Shown here: in pieces, positions 1 through 8,985 of the stretch
Layout of the letters: the number at the start of each line of letters is the position of its first letter
Position numbering within the stretch: position 1 is the stretch's first letter
From: Bacteroidales bacterium
GTDB lineage: Bacteria > Bacteroidota > Bacteroidia > Bacteroidales > UBA12077
Reading direction: 5' to 3'
NCBI GenBank assembly: GCA_028282785.1
Contig: JANQHE010000061.1
Coordinates: 62,001 to 126,000 of the forward strand
DNA: 64,000 nucleotides
Position numbers and translations under genes: made by a program
Notes under the pieces: generated by a model
Database searches by the model: none
The model's input: the letters and a program-made list of their open reading frames with translations, nothing else
Told to the model about the DNA's origin: nothing

Positions 1-896
1 TTAATGAAATAGATTCTTCATTTGCAAATACTATAGAAAAGATCAAGCCTGAAGAATCAAAATTGATAAGTCTTTATCGTGATGGCTATCTTCAACACTT
101 ATTTCTCAGAGCTAAACTTTTAAAATTTCCTAATGAAGAAATTAAAATCATTTCCTTTCAAAATATCCGGGGAGAATTAGACAAACGAGAAACAGAAGGG
201 TGGCAAAAATTAATTCGTGTTCTTACACATGAATTAATGAACTCTGTTGGACCAATTAACTCTAGTATATCCACTATATTAGAATTGTTAGCAGATAAAA
301 ATAAGGAACCTATTAGTAGGGAATCTATTACGCCTGATAAATTAAATGATGCTATAAAAGGTATTAAGATTATTGAAGAAAGAAGTAAAGGAATGCTTTA
401 TTTTGTTAAGCATTTCAGGAGTCTTACTTCAATTCCTTATCCCGAATTTGTAAGTGTTAATGTTGATCGTTTAATTAATAATGTTATTATTTTATTAAAA
501 GGTGAAGCAGAAGAGAAGGGTATATTATTGGAAAATAAAACACTATATAATAATGTAGAAGCGCTTGCAGATAAGGGAATGACAGAACAGATACTGATCA
601 ATTTAATTAAGAATTCTTTTGAAGCTGTAAAAGATATTTCAAATCCATTGATAGGTGTTTCATCGTGGAACGATCATAATAGTGTTTATATAAATGTTGC
701 TGATAATGGTAAAGGTATACCCCATCATATACAAGATAAAATTTTTGTACCTTTTTATACCACATATAAACATGGTACCGGGATTGGACTTAGTTTATCA
801 AGACAACTGGCTAATGCTCAGGGTGGCGCGTTAGCATTAACAAGATCAACCCGGAATAGAACAATTTTTACACTGAGGATCAAATTATCCAACTAA
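1..896 (+). CDS. Sensor histidine kinase, 3' part (5' end outside window)
   Basis: The frame is open to the left edge of the window, so this is the C-terminal part of a longer kinase; the first Met-like codon at 63 is internal. The dimerisation/phosphoacceptor segment reads WQKLIRVLTHELMNSVGPI with the phosphorylatable His in LTHELMN. The ATP-binding domain follows, with an N box (ILINLIKNSFEAV), a G1 box (DNGKGIP) and a G2 box (GTGIGLSLS). It is closely similar throughout to the kinase at 5623-6948 (same H-box context and same FVPF-T/S-TY segment), so the two are paralogues of the NtrB/NtrY-like type that pair with sigma-54 activators. Its partner regulator would lie upstream, outside the window. 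The signal it senses cannot be seen. Confidence 0.88.
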   Translation, partial: NEIDSSFANTIEKIKPEESKLISLYRDGYLQHLFLRAKLLKFPNEEIKIISFQNIRGELDKRETEGWQKLIRVLTHELMNSVGPINSSISTILELLADKNKEPISRESITPDKLNDAIKGIKIIEERSKGMLYFVKHFRSLTSIPYPEFVSVNVDRLINNVIILLKGEAEEKGILLENKTLYNNVEALADKGMTEQILINLIKNSFEAVKDISNPLIGVSSWNDHNSVYINVADNGKGIPHHIQDKIFVPFYTTYKHGTGIGLSLSRQLANAQGGALALTRSTRNRTIFTLRIKLSN

Positions 897-1001
897 TTTC
901 AATGGTTTAGAATTTCAATTGCTACTAACAATAAAATAAGTATTTATTAATTATACGAAACGTTCAAATTTGCAAATAAAAAACATAAACGAGGATAAAA
1001 A

Positions 1002-1037
1002 ATGTTAAATAAGCCTAAGTTGCAAAATATTATATAA
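1002..1037 (+). other. Tiny ORF in the Lrp gene leader
   Basis: A short frame (MLNKPKLQNII, 11 codons) follows a GAGG-like ribosome site (acgagg) in the gap between the kinase and the Lrp gene. It could be an upstream ORF or chance; nothing else supports it. Confidence 0.12.
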
Positions 1038-1069
1038 TATTGTAGAATAATTACAAATTGTTATTAAAT

Positions 1070-1531
1070 ATGAGTCAAAAAGTACAAATTGATGCTACCG
1101 ACCGAAAAATCCTTTCATTTCTTATTAAAAATGCTCGTACTCCATTTCTGGAGATAGCACGTGCATGTGGAATTTCAGGTGCTGCTATTCACCAGAGGAT
1201 TCGTAAGCTTGAAGATGCAGGAATAATTAGCGGGTCAAAATTTACCGTAAAACCAAAAGCAGTAGGATTTGATATCTGTGCTTTTGTTGGAATTCTTTTA
1301 GACAAGGCACATGTATATAACCACGTAATTAAGGAAATTGAAAAAATACCGGAAATAGTTGAGTGCCATTTTACAACTGGTAACTGGTCATTACTAGTTA
1401 AGATATACTGCGTGGATAACCAGCATCTAATGAATGTATTGGTTTACAAAATGCAAAATATTCCCGGTGTTGCAAAAACAGAAACATTTATATCTCTGGA
1501 ACAAACAATTGACAGGGAGTTTAGTATTTAA
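1070..1531 (+). CDS. Lrp/AsnC family transcriptional regulator
   Basis: This is a 153-residue protein with the Lrp/AsnC layout: an N-terminal helix-turn-helix (residues about 5-55, DATDRKILSFLIKNARTPF... with IHQRIRKLEDAGII) and a C-terminal RAM ligand-binding/oligomerisation domain (about 70-150). Such proteins bind DNA as dimers to octamers and sense amino acids or similar small molecules. An upstream in-frame TTG at 1058 would add four residues; the ATG at 1070 followed by MSQKVQIDATDRK gives the usual family start. It stands alone between a kinase and a convergent ABC permease, so its regulon cannot be inferred from context. A hairpin that can terminate transcription follows the stop. Confidence 0.9.
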   Translation: MSQKVQIDATDRKILSFLIKNARTPFLEIARACGISGAAIHQRIRKLEDAGIISGSKFTVKPKAVGFDICAFVGILLDKAHVYNHVIKEIEKIPEIVECHFTTGNWSLLVKIYCVDNQHLMNVLVYKMQNIPGVAKTETFISLEQTIDREFSI

Positions 1532-1532
1532 A

Positions 1533-1564
1533 AGAGGCCCAAAGCGAAATACTTTAGGGCTTCT
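1533..1564. terminator. Probable bidirectional terminator
   Basis: A hairpin between the converging Lrp gene and the ABC permease gene: GAGGCCC pairs with GGGCTTC (two G-T pairs), extended by an inner CAAAG/CTTT(a) stem. It is followed by TAAATTTT on the plus strand and by a T-rich stretch on the minus strand, so it can serve both genes. Confidence 0.6.
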
Positions 1565-1579
1565 AAATTTTAATCAATG

Positions 1580-3988
1580 CTATTCATATCTTAGTGCAAC
1601 AACCGGATTGGTATTACTCGCCTTTAAGGCTTGATAACTTACTGAAATTATGGCAATTATTATGGCAATAATTCCACTAACAATAAATGGCCAGATAGAA
1701 AGGTCTATTCTGTAAACAAAGTTATTTAGCCAGTTTTTCATAAAATACCATGCAATTGGCCATGCAATTAAATTAGACAAAATAACCAGTTTTAGAAACT
1801 CCTTGTTTATTAATTGAATGATTGTGGATACCGATGCCCCCAAAACCTTTCTAATGCCTATTTCCTTGGTTTTTTGTTCAGTAGTAAATGAAGCTAAGCC
1901 GAATATACCTAAACAAGCAATGAAAATTGCTAATCCGGAAAATATGATAAAGATTAAGAAGAACCTTTTCTCGGCTCGATAAAGAGCGTCTAAATTTTCT
2001 TCATAAAATGAAAGATTATAGGTGTTTTCTGTTTTTAGCTTGTCCCATTCGTTTTTAATGAATTTCATGGTTTCAGGAACATTGGAAGAACTTATTTTAA
2101 TTGACATCCAGTTTCTCCAGTTAGGCTCAATAAAATACACTACGGGTACAATTTCATTATGTACAGATTCAAAATGAAAATCTTCGGCTACGCCAACAAT
2201 AATCCCCTTTCTTTCTTTCCAATTGCTAATTTCCGGATCGAATGTAAATGTTTCAAATGATTTGCCAATGGCATTTTCCCAGCCAAATTCTTTTAGGGCA
2301 GCTTCATTAATTATGAAGGTAGAGTTCTCATCAGCTATAAAATCCCTCGAAAAGCTTCTTCCTTGTACTATTTTATTATTTATAGTTTCAAAAAAATCAT
2401 AATCAACCGTGACTATTTTTATTGACTTATTTTCACTATCAACATTTTCAGCTTCATAAGATAAATTACTGCTTAACCTGGCTGTAGGCCTTTTATTTGA
2501 AGCTGTTACATTTAATATGTTAGGGTTCTTAAGCAACTCTTGTTTAAAAATTTTATATTCGTCCACCCCGGGAGTAACCAGGTTAACAATATTTGTTGGG
2601 TCAATTCCTAATGGTTTGCTTTGCATGTATTTCCACTGTATGAAAACTATTAAAGTACAAATTATTAATACGGAAGAGATTGAAAATTGAGATATTATTA
2701 ACCCTTTCCTTAAAATGGAATTTGAAGAAGAAACTTTAGTTTTTTCTTTTAATACTTTTAAAGGTTTAAAAGAACTTAAAAAGAACGCAGGATAACTTCC
2801 AGATAGAATTCCAATAATTATAGAAAACACAAATGTTAAAAGAATAATCCATAAGTTATTCATCCAATTTATATCAATTTCCTTTTTTGCAATTTGGTTA
2901 AAATATGGCATTAACATATCAGAAAGGGCAATTGAGAGCCAGGTAGCAATAAAGCTAATTAATATAGCTTCCCCAAGAAACTGAGTTATCAAGTTGCTTC
3001 TTTTGGCGCCTAAAACTTTACGCATACCTACTTCCAACGATCTTTTTGCAGACCTGGCAGTTGCCAGATTCATATAATTTATTGTTGCTATTAAAAGAAT
3101 GAACAATGCTATAATCGAGAATATAATAACATTTTTCATACTACCATTTGTTTTAATTTCAAACCTCGTATTAGAATGTAAATGGATATCCAATAGAGGT
3201 TGGAATAATAATTCAGAACCACCTCTTTCATTTTCTCCAAATGTTTGCTTCATAAATTCTTGAGTCATATTTTTCAATGATTCAATGGATACTTTTTCAG
3301 GTAAAAGGATGTAACTGTAATTTGTTATTTCACCCCAGTTATTTAACATCATATCATTATAAACATGTGGCGCCGATTCCATTGAAGCCATAATATTCAG
3401 GTTAAAATGGGAATTTCTTGGCATATCTTTTATTAGCCCTGTAATTCTTAAAGCTACGTTTCCCATTGAAGTAACCAATTCCAGGTTTTTTCCAATAGGT
3501 ATTGAATCACCAAAGTATTTTTTGGATATACTTTCAGTAATAACAGCAGTAAAGGGTTCCTGAAGAGCCGTAGTTTGATCACCCATTAACCAATCATAAG
3601 TAAATACTTCAAAAAAGTTCTTTTCAACTAAAGAAACATCTCGTTCAACAAATTCTATTTCTCCATTCCTGATTTTATATGACCTTGGCCTGCCAATTCT
3701 TACAAAACTCTCAATTTGAGTAAAAAAACCTTCAAATGGTTCTTTTAACCTATATTCGCTACCTACTGATTTAAATACTTCACCACTTGGGGCAGTGTAC
3801 TGATAACCAACTCGGTAGATCCTATCTCCTTTTTCATGGAATTTATCATAGCTTAACTCATCAATTACATAAAAAGTGATTAAAAGGCACGCAGTTAACC
3901 CAATAGTTAACCCTAATAAGTTTATTAGAAAATAACCTTTTTGTCGAATCAGGTTTCGAAATGCAACGATAAAGTAATTTCTAATCAT
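1580..3988 (-). CDS. MacB-like ABC transporter permease (two FtsX domains)
   Basis: An 802-residue inner-membrane protein of the large FtsX/MacB permease family common in Bacteroidota. The order is: an N-terminal membrane helix (about 20-42, FLINLLGLTIGLTACLLITF), a periplasmic MacB_PCD-like domain (about 50-250), three helices of the first FtsX domain (about 285-410) with the typical RSLEVGMRKVLGAKR motif, a further helix near 430-450, a second periplasmic domain, and a final FtsX domain (about 675-800) with TKEIGIRKVLGAS. No ATPase is encoded beside it, so it must recruit one from elsewhere. These permeases usually drive mechanotransmission or efflux rather than import. It diverges from an NtrC-type activator gene at 4263 and is the likely target of that system. 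The substrate is unknown. Confidence 0.88.
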   Translation of the reverse strand: MIRNYFIVAFRNLIRQKGYFLINLLGLTIGLTACLLITFYVIDELSYDKFHEKGDRIYRVGYQYTAPSGEVFKSVGSEYRLKEPFEGFFTQIESFVRIGRPRSYKIRNGEIEFVERDVSLVEKNFFEVFTYDWLMGDQTTALQEPFTAVITESISKKYFGDSIPIGKNLELVTSMGNVALRITGLIKDMPRNSHFNLNIMASMESAPHVYNDMMLNNWGEITNYSYILLPEKVSIESLKNMTQEFMKQTFGENERGGSELLFQPLLDIHLHSNTRFEIKTNGSMKNVIIFSIIALFILLIATINYMNLATARSAKRSLEVGMRKVLGAKRSNLITQFLGEAILISFIATWLSIALSDMLMPYFNQIAKKEIDINWMNNLWIILLTFVFSIIIGILSGSYPAFFLSSFKPLKVLKEKTKVSSSNSILRKGLIISQFSISSVLIICTLIVFIQWKYMQSKPLGIDPTNIVNLVTPGVDEYKIFKQELLKNPNILNVTASNKRPTARLSSNLSYEAENVDSENKSIKIVTVDYDFFETINNKIVQGRSFSRDFIADENSTFIINEAALKEFGWENAIGKSFETFTFDPEISNWKERKGIIVGVAEDFHFESVHNEIVPVVYFIEPNWRNWMSIKISSSNVPETMKFIKNEWDKLKTENTYNLSFYEENLDALYRAEKRFFLIFIIFSGLAIFIACLGIFGLASFTTEQKTKEIGIRKVLGASVSTIIQLINKEFLKLVILSNLIAWPIAWYFMKNWLNNFVYRIDLSIWPFIVSGIIAIIIAIISVSYQALKASNTNPVVALRYE

Positions 3989-4027
3989 GATATGTTAAAT
4001 GTATTAATTAATATTCGATTATTTGGT

Positions 4028-4043
4028 GTTTAAACTATGCCAA
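4028..4043 (-). promoter_or_regulatory. Degenerate sigma-54 (-24/-12)-like element upstream of the ABC permease
   Basis: Read on the minus strand, TTGGCATAGTTTAAAC places TTGGCA (the -24 half, perfect) ten bases before AC where GC is expected, so the -12 half is poor. It lies about 40 nt upstream of the permease start, next to a gene for a sigma-54-dependent activator. The context gives it weight; the sequence alone is weak. Confidence 0.3.
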
Positions 4044-4108
4044 GGTTTATGCCGAATATGTAAGTGGTAGATAATCAAATAACTAAATATTGTTTCGTAA
4101 ATACGTGT

Positions 4109-4144
4109 GAGTAAAAATTACCACATTGTGTGTAAATTTTACTC
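4109..4144. promoter_or_regulatory. Inverted repeat, candidate activator binding site
   Basis: GAGTAAAA, a 20-nt spacer and TTTTACTC form an interrupted 8-bp dyad in the divergent region between the ABC permease and the NtrC-type regulator. Its centre is roughly 90 bp upstream of the sigma-54-like element at 4028-4043, a normal distance for an NtrC-family enhancer. The functional assignment is inference. Confidence 0.4.
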
Positions 4145-4217
4145 ATTATTTTGTAGATTTGGTAATATGAACCGAGCATGATATATACCTGCATTGACAC
4201 ACTGGGAATGATTATCT

Positions 4218-4253
4218 ATGTCAGGCGAGCTCCATCTAACCGATGAAAATTAG
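4218..4253 (+). other. Tiny leader ORF upstream of the NtrC-type gene
   Basis: An 11-codon frame (MSGELHLTDEN) ends nine bases before the regulator's start codon. Its initiating region, GATTATCTATG then CTCCAT, resembles part of the dnaN leader (57757-57777). Translation is unproven. Confidence 0.15.
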
Positions 4254-4262
4254 AAATAACAG

Positions 4263-5636
4263 ATGAAAAAACAAGGTAAAGTATTAGTGGTAGATGATAA
4301 TAAAGAAATACTTATTGCAGTTGAAATGCTTTTGTTTCCTTATTTTGAAAAGATTGTAACACTTAAGAATCCAAATGCTTTGAACTCAATTATTTCAAAA
4401 GAATTATTTGATGTAGTTATTTTAGATATGAATTTCAAAGCTGGAATTAGTACCGGTAATGAAGGCATTTATTGGATGAATGAAATTCTTAAATATGACT
4501 CCGAAGCAGCTATTGTGTTCATAACTGCTTACGGAGATATGGAACTTGTAGTAAAAGCAATGCGTGAAGGTGCTACAGATTTTATTCAAAAACCCTGGGA
4601 TGATGAAAAGTTTATTACGACCATTCAGAACGCACTCAAAATAAGAAGTTCTCACAAGGAAATAAATAATTTACGCGAGAAACAAAAACATTTAATTGGG
4701 GATATTTTTAGCCAATTTCCCGACATTATAGGTATGTCAAAAGCTATGGAAGAGGTTTTTAAGACAGTAAATAAAGTGGCTAAAACAGATGCTAACGTTT
4801 TAATTTTAGGAGAAAATGGAACTGGTAAGGAGTTAATAGCCCGCGAAATTCATAGAAAATCGAATAGGGCTGACGAGGTTTTTGTTCATGTAGATGTTTC
4901 TACCTTACCAGATACTCTTTTTGAAAGCGAATTATTTGGATATATTAAGGGTGCATTTACAGATGCAAAGACAGATAAACCTGGAAGGGTAGAAATTGCT
5001 TCAGGGGGAACTTTATTTTTAGACGAAATAGGAAACCTCTCATTATCGTCTCAATCTAAGCTATTAACAGTTTTGCAAAATAGAGAAATTAACAGATTAG
5101 GAGCGAATTATAAAATACCCATTGATATAAGATTGGTTTGTGCAACTAACAAATCTTTGCAAGAAATGGTAATTGAAGGAAGTTTTCGAGAAGATTTATT
5201 GTATAGGATCAATACCATCCAAATTAATTTACCTCCATTACGCGATCGAACAGAGGATATTCCATTGTTGGTGGACTTTTTTAAGAAAAAGTATGAGAAA
5301 AAATATGATAAATCGCCTTATATAATTGAAAAATCAGTAATTCAAAAACTACAAGAATATAAATGGCCTGGAAATATTCGCGAATTGCAGCATACAACGG
5401 AAAAAGCTGTTATTATGAGTGAAAATGATCAATTAACTGAAAAAGATTTCGAAATTAACCAAATATTTAAATCCGGGTTTATTAAAACCGAATCTCTAGA
5501 TTTGTCAGAAAATGAAAAGCAACTTATTTTAAAAGCAATTGAAAAATCTAAAGGAAACTATACTATTGCAGCGAAAGAATTAGGTGTATCGAGAAAAACA
5601 TTATATAATAAAATAAAGAAATATGGGATCGAGTAA
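4263..5636 (+). CDS. NtrC-family sigma-54-dependent response regulator
   Basis: A 457-residue three-domain activator. The receiver domain (about 5-125) has the acidic pair D11-D12 and the phosphoacceptor D55 (VVILDMNF). The AAA+ domain (about 150-385) has Walker A GENGTGKE, the sigma-54-contacting GAFTDA loop and Walker [11 protein letters not shown], so it should hydrolyse ATP and open sigma-54 promoters. A Fis-type helix-turn-helix closes the protein ([20 protein letters not shown]). Its stop codon lies inside the start of the histidine kinase gene (14-nt overlap), so the pair is co-translated and cognate. The likely target is the divergent MacB-like permease. No other sigma-54 promoter was recognised nearby. 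Confidence 0.93.
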   Translation: MKKQGKVLVVDDNKEILIAVEMLLFPYFEKIVTLKNPNALNSIISKELFDVVILDMNFKAGISTGNEGIYWMNEILKYDSEAAIVFITAYGDMELVVKAMREGATDFIQKPWDDEKFITTIQNALKIRSSHKEINNLREKQKHLIGDIFSQFPDIIGMSKAMEEVFKTVNKVAKTDANVLILGENGTGKELIAREIHRKSNRADEVFVHVDVSTLPDTLFESELFGYIKGAFTDAKTDKPGRVEIASGGTLFLDEIGNLSLSSQSKLLTVLQNREINRLGANYKIPIDIRLVCATNKSLQEMVIEGSFREDLLYRINTIQINLPPLRDRTEDIPLLVDFFKKKYEKKYDKSPYIIEKSVIQKLQEYKWPGNIRELQHTTEKAVIMSENDQLTEKDFEINQIFKSGFIKTESLDLSENEKQLILKAIEKSKGNYTIAAKELGVSRKTLYNKIKKYGIE

Positions 5637-6948
5637 ATATAGCATTAAGCTATTTATATATTTAGTTAGTCTTTCTTTATTAGGCTTTGGATTTTTCTGG
5701 TCCTTTAGTTCAAGTCAGTTGATTATAACAAAGCTTGTAATTGGTATACTATTTTTAGTTTTTTTTCTCTTTCTTCTTAAGTATCTGAACAAAACGAACC
5801 GAGATCTTTTGAAATTTTTAGACGCAATAAAATATTTTGAGAACGTTGCTTTAAATGATTCTTCAGGGCTGTCTTTTGATAAGTTAAATATTACATATAA
5901 CGAAATAACAAATCAATTAAAGGATGCATGGCTTGCAAAAGAATTTCAGCAGCAATACTTTCAATATACTTTAGAAAATATTGATGTAGGTATAATTAGC
6001 TTTGATAAAACCGGTAAAATTGAGATTCTTAATAAGGCAGCAAAATCAATTCTGGGAATTCGATCTCTTAATCATATTGATAATTTAAATACCGAAATTG
6101 GACAAATAGGTGAGGAATTAAAGAATTTAGTCCCTGGTCATAGTAAGATTCTAAAAGTAAATACAACCATTGATCAGTTGAGTATTTTGGCTAAATTAAC
6201 TAATCTAAAAATAGGAGAAAAACAAATCAAATTAGTTAGCCTACAAGATATTAAAACTCAACTTGAACAAAGTGAACTGGAAGCCTGGCAAAAATTAATC
6301 AAAGTATTAACCCATGAAATTATGAATTCAGTAACTCCAATAAAATCATTAACTTATAGTATGCAAAAAGTTTTGGAATCCGCAAATGAAAACAAAAATC
6401 TTGATGAAAGTTTGATAAAAGGACTAAATGCAATCGAAAAAAGAAGCAAAGGTTTATTGGACTTTGTTGAATCTTATAAAAACCTTACTCAAATTCAAAA
6501 GCCTGTTTATGAGAGAGTACAGATTAAAAGTCTTGTAGAAAATGTAACTCAATTGATGAGTAAAGAGCTTGAAAAACATCATATTACAGTAAAAATTGAA
6601 ATGAATCCTGAGGATATATCTATTATAGCTGATGAAAAACTGATTACTCAGGTTATTGTTAATTTGATACTAAACTCTTTAAAAGCAATGGGTGGAAAAA
6701 ACAATAAAATTTTAAAAATAGAGTCATCTGGCTTAGAAAAAAATAGAGTTTATATTAAAGTCAGTGATAATGGTAAAGGAATAAGTCCTGAAATATTAGA
6801 TAAGATTTTTGTTCCCTTCTTTTCGACATATGAAAATGGTTCGGGAATCGGATTATCATTTGCAAGGCAGGTTATGGTATTACACAATGGACGTATTGAT
6901 GTTCAGTCAAATACTGAGAAAGGAACAGTATTCACATTATCTTTTTAA
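5623..6948 (+). CDS. Membrane histidine kinase partner of the NtrC-type regulator
   Basis: A 441-residue kinase. Two N-terminal membrane helices (about 8-30 and 33-52) with almost no periplasmic loop suggest sensing within the membrane or cytoplasm. A PAS-like segment follows (about 115-215, FQYTLENIDVGIISFDKTGKIEILN). The phosphoacceptor helix holds LTHEIMNSVTPI and the ATPase domain has NLILNSLKAM, DNGKGIS and GSGIGLSFA boxes. The ATG at 5623 overlaps the upstream regulator by 14 nt, a strong sign of translational coupling. It is a paralogue of the truncated kinase at the start of the window. Confidence 0.92.
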   Translation: MGSSKYSIKLFIYLVSLSLLGFGFFWSFSSSQLIITKLVIGILFLVFFLFLLKYLNKTNRDLLKFLDAIKYFENVALNDSSGLSFDKLNITYNEITNQLKDAWLAKEFQQQYFQYTLENIDVGIISFDKTGKIEILNKAAKSILGIRSLNHIDNLNTEIGQIGEELKNLVPGHSKILKVNTTIDQLSILAKLTNLKIGEKQIKLVSLQDIKTQLEQSELEAWQKLIKVLTHEIMNSVTPIKSLTYSMQKVLESANENKNLDESLIKGLNAIEKRSKGLLDFVESYKNLTQIQKPVYERVQIKSLVENVTQLMSKELEKHHITVKIEMNPEDISIIADEKLITQVIVNLILNSLKAMGGKNNKILKIESSGLEKNRVYIKVSDNGKGISPEILDKIFVPFFSTYENGSGIGLSFARQVMVLHNGRIDVQSNTEKGTVFTLSF

Positions 6949-7013
6949 TTTCAGTAAACAATTTTTTAACATAAATGTAAGTAAAATAATACCAATTAGA
7001 GATTAACTATAAT

Positions 7014-7021
7014 TATATTTG
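7014..7021 (+). promoter_or_regulatory. Bacteroidota -7 promoter element (TATATTTG)
   Basis: TATATTTG matches the phylum's TANNTTTG element. No clear TTG is found 19-21 nt upstream. It lies after the kinase gene with no protein-coding frame downstream on this strand, so it would transcribe the structured stretch up to the terminator at 7099-7127. Confidence 0.45.
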
Positions 7022-7026
7022 TGCAA

Positions 7027-7128
7027 AACGTATTGAAAAGAAAGAGTCGCCACGCCGGGTACATTTGTATGTGGATGAAAGTTCCACCGGCTTATAAGGC
7101 CCGGGAAAGTCCCGGGCTTCTTAATTTT
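7027..7128 (+). ncRNA. Candidate small structured RNA (about 100 nt)
   Basis: Between a TATATTTG promoter element and a strong terminator lies a G+C-rich stretch (over half G+C at 7048-7117, far above the flanks). GCCGG (7054-7058) can pair with CCGGC (7087-7091). Inside, TAC-atttg-GTA-like and GTGGA/TCCAC (7071-7075 with 7083-7087) stems can form, giving a branched fold ahead of the terminator hairpin. There is no ORF of note. The family is not recognised; it could also be an elaborate 3' end of the kinase transcript. Confidence 0.4.
7099..7127 (+). terminator. Rho-independent terminator
   Basis: GCCCGGG, loop AAAGT, CCCGGGC: seven perfect G-C pairs, followed by TTCTTAATTTT. It closes either the histidine kinase transcript or the small RNA proposed just upstream. 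Confidence 0.8.
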
Positions 7129-7143
7129 ACTTTCGCATTATTG

Positions 7144-7815
7144 CTATTTATCGTAATTATTTAAGAAAGTGACTAACTTTTTTAAATCTTCTTCTAAATG
7201 CAATTTAATTTTTTCATTCTTAAGAAAGTTTTTTACGTCCTGATTGTTAAATAATACTTCTAATAGCATTTTTTTATTCTTTATTAACAGTAAAGGATCG
7301 CCATAAATGGATATGTAGTATATGGGTTTTTCTCTGATAAATATCTTATTAACTTCGGTTGAGCTAACACGTGCAACTTTTTTTAATGGCAGTGCGGATA
7401 CAGTTTCTTTCTTATATAAGCTTATAAAATCGTCAATTATCTCTATAAAATATCCTTCTTTAAGCTGATCGTAATTATAATATTTTTTATATACGATTGT
7501 TTCACTATTTACTTCTATCTTTTTTATTTGCTTTGGGTTAGTAACACAATAAATTTTGCCATCGATTTTATATTCAATTTGTTCCTTGTAGGCATTGTAG
7601 TTTAATAAATAATCAATAGCCTTATCTTCAGATTTTAGATAAACTTTGCTATACATGAACTGATCATAAATAAACGGACTACCTTTATAACTTTTATATG
7701 TTAACACCTCTTTGGTTGATCCATTAAGCTTATTGAGTGAATGAACCGTAGAGCTTTGAGCTAATAAATTCTGAACGGATATTATAACTATTAGCAGTGA
7801 AAAAATGATTTTCAT
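7144..7815 (-). CDS. Hypothetical exported protein
   Basis: A 223-residue protein beginning with a signal peptide (MKIIFSLLIVIISVQNLLAQ, cleavage expected after LLAQ). The rest is soluble, lysine- and tyrosine-rich, and mixes alpha and beta character with no motif I recognise. It resembles the many uncharacterised periplasmic proteins of Bacteroidota. It lies 50 nt downstream of the D-threonine aldolase-like gene on the same strand, so they may share a transcript, but no functional link is evident. Confidence 0.75.
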   Translation of the reverse strand: MKIIFSLLIVIISVQNLLAQSSTVHSLNKLNGSTKEVLTYKSYKGSPFIYDQFMYSKVYLKSEDKAIDYLLNYNAYKEQIEYKIDGKIYCVTNPKQIKKIEVNSETIVYKKYYNYDQLKEGYFIEIIDDFISLYKKETVSALPLKKVARVSSTEVNKIFIREKPIYYISIYGDPLLLIKNKKMLLEVLFNNQDVKNFLKNEKIKLHLEEDLKKLVTFLNNYDK

Positions 7816-7865
7816 TGTATAAATTTTTATGTCTTTATTTATAGATAAACTTTACAATGGTTTCC

Positions 7866-8963
7866 CTATAATAAGTTGCCTATAACTTCATTTTCTGTTG
7901 AGAAATATCCTTTCATTAGATTTGCGGTTAAGCAAGAATGGATAGGTATAATGCCAACCAAATCGCCAATTTTCAATTCCTGTAATAATTCATAGTTTAC
8001 CTCAAGTGTTCCATGTTCTTGAGATAATTTTGTCAGATAAAAAGCTTCAGGATAGTTTTTCCAACCATCTTTATTAAGTTTCACCAACATACCATATACA
8101 GCTTTGTTGTTAATATTAATACTTTCTTTTGAGAAATGTACGGCACCTCCATGAATGATTATTTCATTTCTCTTATTATGTTTAGCGACAACAGGGCAGG
8201 CTACAGCAATTGCAATTTGATCAAACCTGCAAGATTCCAAATTAAATTGCATCATATCATAAAACACAAAATTTCCAGGACGTATTTCATTAATATTACC
8301 AAATTCTTCAGAAATACTGCAAGATGGGGTATCTCCAACTGACACTATCAGGTCCGGATATTTTTTATGATAATGATTTTTTAATACCGATAACTTACCC
8401 AGTGCATCTTCATGGATATCTAAAATCTCACCACGACTTTTAGCTTGATATGTATGTCCGGTATGTGATAAAAAACCTTTGAACTTAACCTTTTCCGAAG
8501 ATTTTTCTTTTGCTAATATTTTATCCATAGCTTCATACCTATCATTTGCAATACCAGTTCTGTTATATCCGGTATCAATTTTAATAAAAAAGCCAACTTT
8601 AAATTTTAATTCTTTTATCAGGAAATCAATTGATTCCACATTTTCAATACAAAGATTTAATTGGATTTTTTCTGCAAGAGAATTTATTGCTTCTATTTCA
8701 CGGATATTTACAGGAAAAGCAATTGTTATATCGTTCCAGTCATCATCCGCAAAGTATTCAGCCATTCGAACAGAAGATACAGTTATTTTATTTACTCCTA
8801 ACTGTTTAAACCAGTTTCCAATTAGTCTTGATTGATGTGTCTTAAAATGTGGCCTAAATATTAATCCATGTCTTTTCGCCTTATATGCCATGGTTTTAAT
8901 ATTGTTTAGGCATTTCTTTGTATCCAAGATTAATGTTGGAGATGTAAAATGATCAAAATTCAT
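7866..8963 (-). CDS. D-threonine aldolase / D-serine dehydratase-like PLP enzyme
   Basis: A 365-residue fold-type III PLP enzyme with an alanine-racemase-like N-terminal barrel and a C-terminal D-serine-dehydratase-like domain. The PLP lysine is K41 in RPHFKTHQ. KIDTGYNRTG and SVGDTPSCS are typical barrel motifs. The C-terminal HGTLE and PIHSC segments supply the His and Cys that bind the metal ion in DSD1 and D-threonine aldolases. It should cleave or deaminate beta-hydroxy D-amino acids in the cytoplasm. The sequence does not decide between aldolase and dehydratase. It has one of the best promoters in the window, immediately upstream. Confidence 0.85.
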   Translation of the reverse strand: MNFDHFTSPTLILDTKKCLNNIKTMAYKAKRHGLIFRPHFKTHQSRLIGNWFKQLGVNKITVSSVRMAEYFADDDWNDITIAFPVNIREIEAINSLAEKIQLNLCIENVESIDFLIKELKFKVGFFIKIDTGYNRTGIANDRYEAMDKILAKEKSSEKVKFKGFLSHTGHTYQAKSRGEILDIHEDALGKLSVLKNHYHKKYPDLIVSVGDTPSCSISEEFGNINEIRPGNFVFYDMMQFNLESCRFDQIAIAVACPVVAKHNKRNEIIIHGGAVHFSKESININNKAVYGMLVKLNKDGWKNYPEAFYLTKLSQEHGTLEVNYELLQELKIGDLVGIIPIHSCLTANLMKGYFSTENEVIGNLL

Positions 8964-8985
8964 GTTTTGCGAATAATTTTATTCA

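Noticed and set aside
8479-8835. 118-codon frame opposite the D-amino acid enzyme gene
   Set aside because: Antisense shadow; no start signals and no recognisable family.
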